64,000 nt of DNA from assembly GCA_947450475.1 (NCBI GenBank), contig CANFVK010000003.1, positions 241,229-305,228 of the forward strand, in the 5' to 3' direction. The DNA is from Bacteriovoracaceae bacterium. Its GTDB lineage: Bacteria; Bdellovibrionota; Bacteriovoracia; Bacteriovoracales; Bacteriovoracaceae. Each line of letters starts with the position of its first letter. Positions within the stretch are counted from its first letter, which is position 1. The position numbers and the translations under genes are program-made. Of the stretch, positions 29,201 to 36,121 are shown piece after piece. Below the pieces are notes generated by a model that saw only the letters and a list, made by a program, of their open reading frames with translations, made no database searches and had not been told where the DNA came from.

Positions 29201-29327
29201 AAAGATCGGTCAACAAATGAATGGTGCCTGTGATTCCCAAAGCAATAGTGCTTTATCCAAAAATGCTCCGGGATTATTTGATTTACCGTCAGGCTTTGAC
29301 CAAAAAGTTTTAGGAACAGCAAGGTAA
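26298..29327 (+). CDS. large exported, mainly alpha-helical protein, 1009 residues
   Basis: The first 37 residues form a long signal peptide ending QAFA, just before ADNDKK. Next come paired Cys at about 95-130, long charged helical stretches with coiled-coil character (about 170-300 and 500-740), and further Cys clusters, including CNETS...C...CANEIQGCYAEA near 550-580. It has no membrane anchor or barrel signature, so it should be periplasmic, secreted or surface bound. I recognise no family. It starts a three-gene + strand unit with the metalloprotease lipoprotein (8 bp gap) and the membrane-anchored protein at 31652. The 238 bp before it hold no gene that I can see. Confidence 0.7.
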   Translation: MDYKMKKRLTLLKLVKAVILQLTIVSLLQNPFLDQAFAADNDKKSSDITAKDIFTLADGALNFYGKYLGQKQQMIQQQISAANNQKLMNQMSPNCKKPDGTPCYATSGKFFPECSLPASMSMMPQNVCSNATPDPSQISSMITYEAISESWSNYYEQSMNRASNAAAPTGLRCLEDKQKALDSQITEMSNSLQRLKDRLNQDKQIFRDNNKKLLEDMNAANAELFGTNKGDLKNKTTDFAKFFSQSCQSVIGKDVLKSASKDGLNGIFQNLTTVNKAAGDFNLNKASIENDIRNETNKIAETIAKNGVGDFLTNGYIAQNNENFKTFGAISDQLVKQKKEFETAKARIDKTLSEVGYTPPALDKSFSVDLEDFMAGSNEFFKKKYINDCVTGADKGIAIPVDDVLKSLQQKSTGSQGTARNDYRVALKKILDSDAMIEDKMQEIKALEGSFPDITLTYKDSTQKRITETPYGLFMKTISKCEQRFSQDDTFTAGGAKGTTSVSYQKKVDRAKSALQELKNLSDGFSSKITQSILSQVLDCGGSTPKSGNCNETSLDTSKSNFCIASGAQCANEIQGCYAEANSQVQTRKTKMENLAKAFNTNVASMIARSNALYEQQKSAVTNMTKLIQSRFPGTNFNIPEDMFVKMPELKKDTYGVEMAADGNLASFLDGADSMPNKIDKLKEMFKLQKDEVDNSIKDYIALQERAMNDQKAKWDKLAGQCKNFINQSSAEIAKMNAEGQKRQAEEDKNVAKFCKKYNSISQNPVGGCSKAKDLAEISDSISTRITGSASTLAEQYASACDGFMNEKNNSADRDCSELEGKDKALCNQQVKAALGKNKKTKEPKLSEFCKGETSDKDFIANVVKKYFPNNAKESLKDIETLDDVIAKIAEKNIVDNDFFSDIKDYVSKVKPEGGAVCLKIKTRIGDSTSADDKKSAEELKTILVDDLSDLNSAEDPRSDSSKVAELKKIGQQMNGACDSQSNSALSKNAPGLFDLPSGFDQKVLGTAR

Positions 29328-29335
29328 GATAGTTA

Positions 29336-31648
29336 ATGGTGATAAAAAGAAACAATTCAACTTGTCTTGTAAGCGTAGCGGTTTTCACTGCGACTCTTTT
29401 TTCATCATGTGTCCCAAGTGTGGGATCAAATATGCGCTCGCGCGAGAGCTCTGGTCTATCATCTGGATCATCAAATGTAGCTATTTATCAAGGGAAAATT
29501 CTAGCCGATAACCCCATAATACTTTCAAAAAATAGCGAGCTGCCCGATACTTTTGATCTCAACAAACTTATGTCTACGGCCACCATAACCACTAATTCTT
29601 TTTTAAAAGGAAATGAGTCTTGCTTTGGACTTAATTACTGCTTTGAAGTTAGACAAAACAAGGATGCTCCATCCGCTCTACAGACCGTTGATGGCAAATG
29701 GGCCTTTAATGCAAATACGCCCGAGTTTTTACAAGTAAATACTTTCTATCACCTCAATTCAATTTCAGATATGTTTTATAAAAACCTGACTTCGCTTTTC
29801 TTTTCAGCTTACGATGGCGCCAATAACACTCAATATGATACTGCTATTCCCCTAGACCTAAAAGATAGTATTACCCAAAAATATAAAATGGGTGGTTCTC
29901 CATTAATTGCCTATGCCGATTGCGATCAACCAGATAATGCCTATTTTGATCGTGCTACTCAGACCCTTTGCTTTGGCTATATAAATGCTCATCCCAACGT
30001 AAAGTGGGCACAAGATAGTTCGGCGATTTACCATGAAACTGGTCACTTCTTTCAAAAATTGCAACTAAACTTTAGAAATTTCGCTGACGGAACAATCTTG
30101 CAAAAATCAGATATGGGAAATATTTATTATGATGAGGCAGGTTCCATTGGAGAAGGACTTTCTGATTTTTATAGTTTTTATGTAAATGGTCGAACTCATT
30201 TTTCAGAATGGGGCGCCGGAAGATTTTTACAAGCGTCTAGACCCATGATTGAAAGTGACCCCCTACATGCGCCAGGTCTTGGCACTGATGTAGATAAACG
30301 GCTTAGCTATCCTCAATACATTGACTATAATCCAAATAATCCTTCTATACCCTCGGAAGATATTCACTTATCTGGAATGATCATCTCCCATTATTTAGTA
30401 GCGCTAGTTCAGGACTTACAGGATAAATGCAATCTAACTAAACGCGAATCAAGTGATTATGTAGTTCAACTCATTAGCGAAAGCTTGGCGGAATTAGGTG
30501 ATTTAACAACTAAAGGAACAGAAAGAAATACCTCAGGAAGTCCAAAAATAAATTTAAGTAAGCTCTATGCCAGCGATTGGTTTAATAAAGTTAATCCCAT
30601 CAACTTTCGCTCCTTTACTCAAACCTTTGCCAAAAATTTAAAAAATACGGTAAACATAAATCACTGTAGCGGAGCAACTTATACCAATGATCAACTTGAA
30701 TCTCTCATTGATCAATATGGTCTTTTACTTTTTAGAACATATAATGAAAATAGAAATTTATTAACTGGAGTTAATACTCCAGTAAATCCGATCAATCGCA
30801 AGAAGTCTCAACTCATATCAAAAGATCAAATCATTTTGGATCCAACTCCCAATGCTAGTATTGCCTTTGTTATAGATAATAAAGATCAAATTAAAGAAGG
30901 AATTAATTCTTTGCAATCCATAGGAACAATCGGTTCACTCTCCCCTCAAACTCCAAGTGATTTAGGTTTTAATAACAATAATGGTAAAATTTCTCCAGGC
31001 GAAGTTGTTGCTCTCGCACTTAACCTCTACAATAAATCAAATTCTACAATTGGAGGAGTCCAAGTCCTTGCCAATGATTGGAATCAAGCCGATGCAACCG
31101 GTAAGCCTTGCCAATTTGACTCAAAATTAACCAACGATACATGGCCTCTTAAGTCAGAAGGTGGAGTTCCTTGTAGCGATATCAAAGCAGATGCATCCTC
31201 TAACTTCGCTCCTGTTTGTTTTATGCAATTAAATGAAGCCACTGCTACAAAATGGGTTTCTCAAAAAGAATTTAGAAACAAAATGGCGCTCGATAATTCT
31301 TTTTGTCTAGATAGTACAGATGATAAGGACTGCTTTATAAGGGCGATAAAAGGGGCAGACCAAGCCTATTTTTCTAAAATTAATCCAACTTCAACATGGG
31401 GAAAAACGCTTGCAGATCCAACAACGGGAAAAGCTCCTTCGTTGTATTGGGGAAATTTAATGCTATTTGAAATTTCTAAACACATTCCGCCTGGAACAGT
31501 CATTGATTGCCGGATGAGAGTACGCTTTACTAATTGTGAAGATTGTTATCACGACAAAGACAAGAATAATAATGACTTTAAAGACTCTGAGTATAATGGG
31601 CCGAAGCCATTTAAGATTATCCATTTGCAAATACCGATTACAGATTAA
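29336..31648 (+). CDS. lipoprotein zinc metalloprotease, gluzincin resembling M36 (fungalysin)
   Basis: The lipobox FSSC puts a lipidated C25 at the N-terminus. The peptidase core starts near 130 with NTFYHLNSISDMFY, which resembles the FY..N..HD.FY start of M36 peptidases. The zinc motif HETGH gives H233, E234 and H237. The third ligand is probably E273 in EAGSIGEGLSDF, a block very like the EAGGMGEGWSDF type of M36. The C-terminal 230 residues look like a beta-rich accessory domain with paired Cys. Fungalysins carry a long FTP prodomain; here only about 100 residues separate the lipid anchor and the core. It lies between the 1009-residue protein and a protein with an FTP-like end. Confidence 0.8.
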   Translation: MVIKRNNSTCLVSVAVFTATLFSSCVPSVGSNMRSRESSGLSSGSSNVAIYQGKILADNPIILSKNSELPDTFDLNKLMSTATITTNSFLKGNESCFGLNYCFEVRQNKDAPSALQTVDGKWAFNANTPEFLQVNTFYHLNSISDMFYKNLTSLFFSAYDGANNTQYDTAIPLDLKDSITQKYKMGGSPLIAYADCDQPDNAYFDRATQTLCFGYINAHPNVKWAQDSSAIYHETGHFFQKLQLNFRNFADGTILQKSDMGNIYYDEAGSIGEGLSDFYSFYVNGRTHFSEWGAGRFLQASRPMIESDPLHAPGLGTDVDKRLSYPQYIDYNPNNPSIPSEDIHLSGMIISHYLVALVQDLQDKCNLTKRESSDYVVQLISESLAELGDLTTKGTERNTSGSPKINLSKLYASDWFNKVNPINFRSFTQTFAKNLKNTVNINHCSGATYTNDQLESLIDQYGLLLFRTYNENRNLLTGVNTPVNPINRKKSQLISKDQIILDPTPNASIAFVIDNKDQIKEGINSLQSIGTIGSLSPQTPSDLGFNNNNGKISPGEVVALALNLYNKSNSTIGGVQVLANDWNQADATGKPCQFDSKLTNDTWPLKSEGGVPCSDIKADASSNFAPVCFMQLNEATATKWVSQKEFRNKMALDNSFCLDSTDDKDCFIRAIKGADQAYFSKINPTSTWGKTLADPTTGKAPSLYWGNLMLFEISKHIPPGTVIDCRMRVRFTNCEDCYHDKDKNNNDFKDSEYNGPKPFKIIHLQIPITD

Positions 31649-31651
31649 AAT

Positions 31652-32329
31652 ATGAAGAAATTTTGGCTTTTTTCAATTTCAGTCCTGATTGCTTTTACTA
31701 TAGAAATCTACAGTAAAAAAGCGAACAATTTCTTTGTGAGTAAAAATAAAAATCAATGGAAGACATTTGAAAAAAATTCAAACCAAGAAATTATTTCTCA
31801 TAAAACAACCAATATAGAAATGCAGGAAGCCCATATTCCAACAACTAAACGCGCTATTGCCCAAGAACAAAAGCCTGAAAAAGACCTCTCCGGCGAAGAT
31901 TCATCAAATGTCTTGCCAAATTCTTCAAATTTTTTAATGAGAGAAAATCGGGTATTAATTGGTGATATACAAAAAAGAAATTATCAAGATGAAAATATAG
32001 AACTTGAGATGAATAATGTTCCCAACAATAACTGGAAAGAAATTTTGGGTTCTGAACTTCTGCGCTTTCAACACGATGATACTAAGGTAATGGTTAAAGA
32101 AGAATTTCCAGTTATAAAAATCATAGATGGGAAAGGAATATATCTAGAACAAGTACTCATTACCTACATGTTTAAAAATGGCAATAAAAATAGCTATCGG
32201 GCACTAGTAAATTCAGAGACTGGATTAGTGATTGAAACATGGGATCGAACTGTTCATGAAAATTACAGAAAAACCGAGGCAGGGATCGCCCTGCCCATCA
32301 TGAATACTAGTGGTATTACAACACGCTAA
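31652..32329 (+). CDS. membrane-anchored protein with a PepSY/FTP-like C-terminal segment
   Basis: The 225-residue protein has a single N-terminal membrane segment (about 3-20), a charged low-complexity linker to about 110 and a compact C-terminal domain. The end of that domain (VNSETGLVIETWDRTVHENY) resembles the last strands of FTP/PepSY prodomains of M4 and M36 metalloproteases, where a V(D/N)..TG.V...W pattern is typical. It starts 3 bp after the metalloprotease gene, so the two are surely co-expressed. I infer a propeptide-like inhibitor or chaperone acting in trans; the fold assignment rests on a short motif. Its end overlaps the convergent barrel gene by 14 bp. Confidence 0.6.
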   Translation: MKKFWLFSISVLIAFTIEIYSKKANNFFVSKNKNQWKTFEKNSNQEIISHKTTNIEMQEAHIPTTKRAIAQEQKPEKDLSGEDSSNVLPNSSNFLMRENRVLIGDIQKRNYQDENIELEMNNVPNNNWKEILGSELLRFQHDDTKVMVKEEFPVIKIIDGKGIYLEQVLITYMFKNGNKNSYRALVNSETGLVIETWDRTVHENYRKTEAGIALPIMNTSGITTR

Positions 32330-32948
32330 ATGGTGCGCTTATACCAATCACATATTCGTTATTAGAAATGCCAACGAGACCAGTTGTTGAATTATCGTGA
32401 ACAACATTTCTAAAACTTAAATTTATACTAACAAATGGCAAACCAGTGTAGCCAACTCCCAATTCTTTGGTATTACCTTTAAATTGATAACCAGTGGGAT
32501 AAAAATCAGGCATAGCACCAGCGATTGAAATAACACTGTGAGTTGTATCTACATCTTCGGCCGTATTGGTGAAGTAATAAGCACCCCACAATCTAAAGAA
32601 TATTGGAAACTGATATCCTAAAAAAAGTCCAACTTCATTGCGTGTGAAGCTATCTTCGTAATTTGTATTAATGGTAGGAGTTAATTGAGAAGTGCTAAGT
32701 TTCCAAACATAATTAGATCGATTGTACGCCAAACCGCCCATGAAGCCCAAGTATTGATAACCCGCTCTCAAACCATATTGAACACCTGTGTATTTGAACT
32801 CAGAAGCTGTTGTTCCGGTTCCCGTAGTGCCAGAACCGCTTAAGTTATAGCCGAAATGAGGTTCTATTAAGAAGCTAGCTTGGGCCAATTGACTAAATGA
32901 AAAGACAACTATGCCTACCACTAGAAAAGATCTCTTAAGAAAACTCAT
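32316..32948 (-). CDS. outer-membrane beta-barrel protein, 210 residues
   Basis: From the ATG at 32948 the protein has a signal peptide (about 1-24, ending AQAS) and regularly alternating strands rich in Tyr, Gly and Phe (for example YGLRAGYQYLGFMGGLAYNR). It ends YVIGISAPFSVL. Size and pattern suggest an 8-strand barrel of the OmpA/OmpW kind. The upstream ATG at 32981 overlaps a perfect -10 box (TATAATG) and has no ribosome site, while the inner ATG follows GGGGGAAAA. The 3' end overlaps the convergent gene by 14 bp. Confidence 0.65.
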   Translation of the reverse strand: MSFLKRSFLVVGIVVFSFSQLAQASFLIEPHFGYNLSGSGTTGTGTTASEFKYTGVQYGLRAGYQYLGFMGGLAYNRSNYVWKLSTSQLTPTINTNYEDSFTRNEVGLFLGYQFPIFFRLWGAYYFTNTAEDVDTTHSVISIAGAMPDFYPTGYQFKGNTKELGVGYTGLPFVSINLSFRNVVHDNSTTGLVGISNNEYVIGISAPFSVL

Positions 32949-32952
32949 TTTT

Positions 32953-32960
32953 CCCCCTTT
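32953..32960 (-). promoter_or_regulatory. ribosome binding site deciding the barrel-protein start
   Basis: AAAGGGGG on the minus strand ends 4 bases before the ATG at 32948. It is the only purine-rich Shine-Dalgarno-like tract near either candidate start. Confidence 0.5.
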
Positions 32961-32979
32961 AGGCGCTTTATTAAAACTC

Positions 32980-32985
32980 ATTATA
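32980..32985 (-). promoter_or_regulatory. -10 box of the barrel-protein promoter
   Basis: TATAAT on the minus strand is placed to give a leader of about 25 nt before the ATG at 32948. The -35 position (ATTTCG at 33003-33008) matches poorly, so an activator may be needed. Confidence 0.38.
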
Positions 32986-33099
32986 TTATTCTCAACGAGT
33001 CACGAAATGTGAAGAGAAAAATTAAGATAAATTTATACAAATAATGACATCGACATTACGGCCTAAAATTAATGGAGTCGTTTTGATTGAGTTTATAGA

Positions 33100-33756
33100 C
33101 TAAAATATTTTCATCTCTGGAACATGAGATGCAACAATTAACTTCCCCTCAGTCAAGCTCACAATTTCTTCAACCGAAACTCCAGGAGCACGCTCTAATA
33201 AATAAAAAGCTCCATCTTTGATTTCAAGAACGGCTAAATCGGTGACCACTTTTTTGATACAGCTCACTCCAGTTAAAGGAAGTTTGCACTTAGTTAAAAT
33301 TTTAGATTCACCTTTATTTGAATGGGCCATGGCAACCACAATATTTCGGGCACCGGCCACTAAATCCATAGCTCCCCCCATGCCCTTAACTAACTTACCA
33401 GGTACCATCCAAGAGGCAATACTTCCGTCTTGATCTACTTCAAAGGCACCCAGTACAGTCAAGTCCACATGCCCACCACGAATCATGGCAAAACTATCCG
33501 CAGAATTAAAAAATGCTGCCCCCTTCACCACAGTGACAGTTTGCTTTCCAGCGTTGATCAGATCGGGATCAACCAATTCATCAGTTGGAAACTCTCCCAT
33601 TCCTAAAATACCATTTTCTGACTGCAACATCACCTGCATTCCGGCCGGTATGTAGTTGGCCACCAAAGTCGGAATACCGATGCCTAAATTGACGTAGTAC
33701 CCATCTTTCATTTCCTGTGCAATTCTTTGAGCTATTTGCTCTCTAGATAGACCCAT
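33100..33756 (-). CDS. scoB: 3-oxoacid CoA-transferase, subunit B
   Basis: This class I CoA-transferase small subunit has 218 residues, as usual. Near the N-terminus it shows NLGIGIPTLVANY, then the catalytic glutamate in SENGILG, and later GGAMDLVAGA. With subunit A (20 bp upstream) it would move CoA from succinyl-CoA to acetoacetate. The window's leucine pathway ends in acetoacetate, which supports that substrate; the acetate-type AtoDA enzyme is an alternative. It is the last gene of a four-gene minus-strand operon with fumarase-type subunits. Confidence 0.88.
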   Translation of the reverse strand: MGLSREQIAQRIAQEMKDGYYVNLGIGIPTLVANYIPAGMQVMLQSENGILGMGEFPTDELVDPDLINAGKQTVTVVKGAAFFNSADSFAMIRGGHVDLTVLGAFEVDQDGSIASWMVPGKLVKGMGGAMDLVAGARNIVVAMAHSNKGESKILTKCKLPLTGVSCIKKVVTDLAVLEIKDGAFYLLERAPGVSVEEIVSLTEGKLIVASHVPEMKIF

Positions 33757-33776
33757 ATAAAAACTCCAAGATTAAT

Positions 33777-34475
33777 TTATTTTTTTACTGTTCTTTGCTC
33801 AATTCGTTTTTCAAAATTACCTAAGATTACTCTTTGAACAAAGATCCCAGGAGTATGAATAAAATTTGGATCTAATTGCCCAGGCTCAACAATTTCTTCA
33901 ACTTCAGCAACTGTGATTTTGCCAGCAGTGGCCATCATAGGATTAAAGTTAGCAGCGGTTTTTCTATAAATTAAGTTACCATAGCGATCAGCTTTCCAAG
34001 CCCTAATAAGTGAAAAATCAGAAGTGTAGGATTCTTCTAAAATATATTTACGACCATTGAACTCTTTTACTTCTTTGCCATCAGCAATTGGTGTTCCATA
34101 ACCAGTAGCTGTATAAAACCCAGGGATACCGGCACCCCCTGCACGAATTTTCTCGGCCAGAGTTCCTTGGGGAGTTAAGATGACTTTCATGTCTCCATTT
34201 AAAAATTGTTTTTCAAACAAAGCATTTTCTCCAACATATGAGCCAATCATTGTTTTTATTTGATTTCTTTCAAGTAAAATACCGAGCCCAAAACCATCGA
34301 CTCCGGCATTATTAGATATACAAGTAATGTTTTGCACATTCATCTCGTACATCTTTTTTATTAACCCCTCTGGAATACCACAAAGCCCAAAACCACCAAC
34401 CATCACAGTCATGTTATCTTTAAGTCCGCTAAGTGCATCATCATAGGACGTTACAACTTTATCAAATCCGGCCAT
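33777..34475 (-). CDS. scoA: 3-oxoacid CoA-transferase, subunit A
   Basis: The 232-residue class I CoA-transferase subunit has the VGGFGLCGIPEGLI motif at about 26-39, SNNAGVDGFGLG near 55-66 and the YTATGYGTPIADGKE block near 120-134 that is typical of ScoA/AtoD. It pairs with the scoB product next to it to form the heteromeric enzyme. It lies 22 bp after the fumarase-type beta subunit, so all four genes are probably on one message. Confidence 0.88.
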   Translation of the reverse strand: MAGFDKVVTSYDDALSGLKDNMTVMVGGFGLCGIPEGLIKKMYEMNVQNITCISNNAGVDGFGLGILLERNQIKTMIGSYVGENALFEKQFLNGDMKVILTPQGTLAEKIRAGGAGIPGFYTATGYGTPIADGKEVKEFNGRKYILEESYTSDFSLIRAWKADRYGNLIYRKTAANFNPMMATAGKITVAEVEEIVEPGQLDPNFIHTPGIFVQRVILGNFEKRIEQRTVKK

Positions 34476-34497
34476 GAACTAACTCCCAATAAATTAT

Positions 34498-35067
34498 TTA
34501 TAATACTTTTTTAAATTCAGCTTCTGAACTTGCTTGTACATCTGCGTGTAGTGAATTTCCATGTGCATCCATCGTCACAACGACTGGAAAATCTGTTACA
34601 GACAATTCCCAAATTGCTTCTGGAGAACCAAGATCAAGCCAATGAACGGCTTCGACTGAATTAATTTTTTCTGCTAAAACTTGAGCTGCTCCACCAACGG
34701 CATGGAAGTAAACACAACCATAATCTTTGCAGCCCTTAAGAGTTTTTGGGCCCATTCCCCCTTTTCCGATAACGCCTACAATTCCATAATCTCGCATGAC
34801 ATCAGCTTCATAGGGTTCTTCTCTAATGGAAGTGGTTGGACCAGCCGCTGTTACTTGGTACTTACCAGTTTTTTTATCTTGAAGTATAACAGGTCCACAG
34901 TGATAGATTATTTGATTTTGAAGATTTACAGGAGGCTTCACTCCATCATGCAATCGCTTATGGACAGCATCTCTTCCGGTGAAAAGCTTGCCGGTGATTA
35001 AAACCATATCTCCAACTTTTAGTTCTTTAACTTGTTCATGACTAAAGGGATAATTTAATTTTTTCAT
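34498..35067 (-). CDS. class I (Fe-S) fumarate hydratase-type, beta subunit
   Basis: The 189-residue protein matches the C-terminal (swivelling) domain of class I fumarases. It has TGKLFTGRDAVHKRL near 25-39, HCGPV, the TTSIREEPY block and GKGGMGPKTL. With the alpha subunit 22 bp upstream it would make a two-subunit iron-sulfur hydratase interconverting fumarate and malate. L-tartrate dehydratase shares this architecture, but no tartrate genes are near, and TCA-linked CoA-transferase neighbours favour fumarase. Confidence 0.82.
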   Translation of the reverse strand: MKKLNYPFSHEQVKELKVGDMVLITGKLFTGRDAVHKRLHDGVKPPVNLQNQIIYHCGPVILQDKKTGKYQVTAAGPTTSIREEPYEADVMRDYGIVGVIGKGGMGPKTLKGCKDYGCVYFHAVGGAAQVLAEKINSVEAVHWLDLGSPEAIWELSVTDFPVVVTMDAHGNSLHADVQASSEAEFKKVL

Positions 35068-35089
35068 ATTTTGATATCCTTAAAAAAAT

Positions 35090-36025
35090 TTAGTAAAGCC
35101 ATTTTTTTATTTGTTTATTAGTTCCCAACTCTATTCCTTGTCGACGATAGGCCCAACACATATAGGAGATGGAGACAAAAAACGATGCTGGAAGACGATT
35201 TTGGACACCAATTTTGCATCCAAGCAATGTCGTTTTTCCACCAAAGCCCATCGGGCCAATTCCAAGCTTATTTGACGTGTTGACGATTTCAGTTTCTAAT
35301 TGTGCCAAATCTTTATTGGAATTTTTATCATCAAGAAAACGAAGCAATTGCTCTTTACTCTCAATGTAGCCAGCGCCACGATCTCCGCCAATACAAACAC
35401 CGAGAACACCAGGACCACAACCTCGACCTTGAGCTTTTAAAACAGCATCAAGAATAACTTTTCTTACCCCATCAAGATCTCGGCCAGCATCAAGTGGAGT
35501 GTATGGAAGAGAGTACTGTGCACCCACATTTTCACAACCACCTCCTTTTAGCATAAGGCGAATTTCAATATTCTTTTTTTTATGCTGGTGAAAATGTATT
35601 GATGGATGACCAGGCCCAATATTAGTACCTGAATTGGCGCCTGATAAAGAGTCAACTGAATTTTGTCGGAGATAACCTAACTTAGTGGATTTTACCACGG
35701 CCTTATGAATCCATTTGGTAAATTCAATTTGATCAAGCCCAACGGGATGATTGACATAAAATAAAACAGTCCCAGTATCCTGACAGAGAGGTTGAGACTT
35801 TTTCTTGGCCAGTTCAATATTGGCCTTGATAATGTTCATAGCATATTCAGCAGTCGTATGTTTTTCTTCTCGAGCCAGTGCCTGCAAAATTACTTTTTGA
35901 ACATCATCTGGAAGCACGGCCGAAGTATTTTTGATGAGCTCAATCAAAGAATCCTCAAGTTGATTAGATTTTTTGGGCGCAGATTTTTTCACTGCTTTTT
36001 TACTTATTTTCTTTTTTAGCGCCAT
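35090..36025 (-). CDS. class I (Fe-S) fumarate hydratase-type, alpha subunit
   Basis: This is the N-terminal catalytic domain of class I fumarases, as a separate 311-residue chain. Cys residues in conserved blocks can ligate the oxygen-sensitive cluster: C81 in LCQDTG, C164 in GGGCEN, C203 in RGCGPG and C211 in VCIGGDRG. The block IGPMGFGGKTTLLGCKIG is also typical. About 25 Lys/Ala-rich residues precede the domain, an unusual basic tail. The ATG has GGAG 7 bases upstream. It is the first gene of the fumarase-scoAB operon and is divergent from the helicase gene across 96 bp. Confidence 0.83.
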   Translation of the reverse strand: MALKKKISKKAVKKSAPKKSNQLEDSLIELIKNTSAVLPDDVQKVILQALAREEKHTTAEYAMNIIKANIELAKKKSQPLCQDTGTVLFYVNHPVGLDQIEFTKWIHKAVVKSTKLGYLRQNSVDSLSGANSGTNIGPGHPSIHFHQHKKKNIEIRLMLKGGGCENVGAQYSLPYTPLDAGRDLDGVRKVILDAVLKAQGRGCGPGVLGVCIGGDRGAGYIESKEQLLRFLDDKNSNKDLAQLETEIVNTSNKLGIGPMGFGGKTTLLGCKIGVQNRLPASFFVSISYMCWAYRRQGIELGTNKQIKKWLY

Positions 36026-36121
36026 GGTGTTTCTCCAAGTATATGAAATGAAATTAAATGTCGGGTATCTGAACGGAAAAATTATAGCAAGAGTCCTCTA
36101 GATTTAGTACTGTTTTTCCCT

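Noticed and set aside
34681..35001. 106-codon + strand reading frame opposite the fumarase-type beta subunit
   Set aside because: It lies wholly within a well-matched gene on the other strand, has no family match and no ribosome site; it is a shadow.
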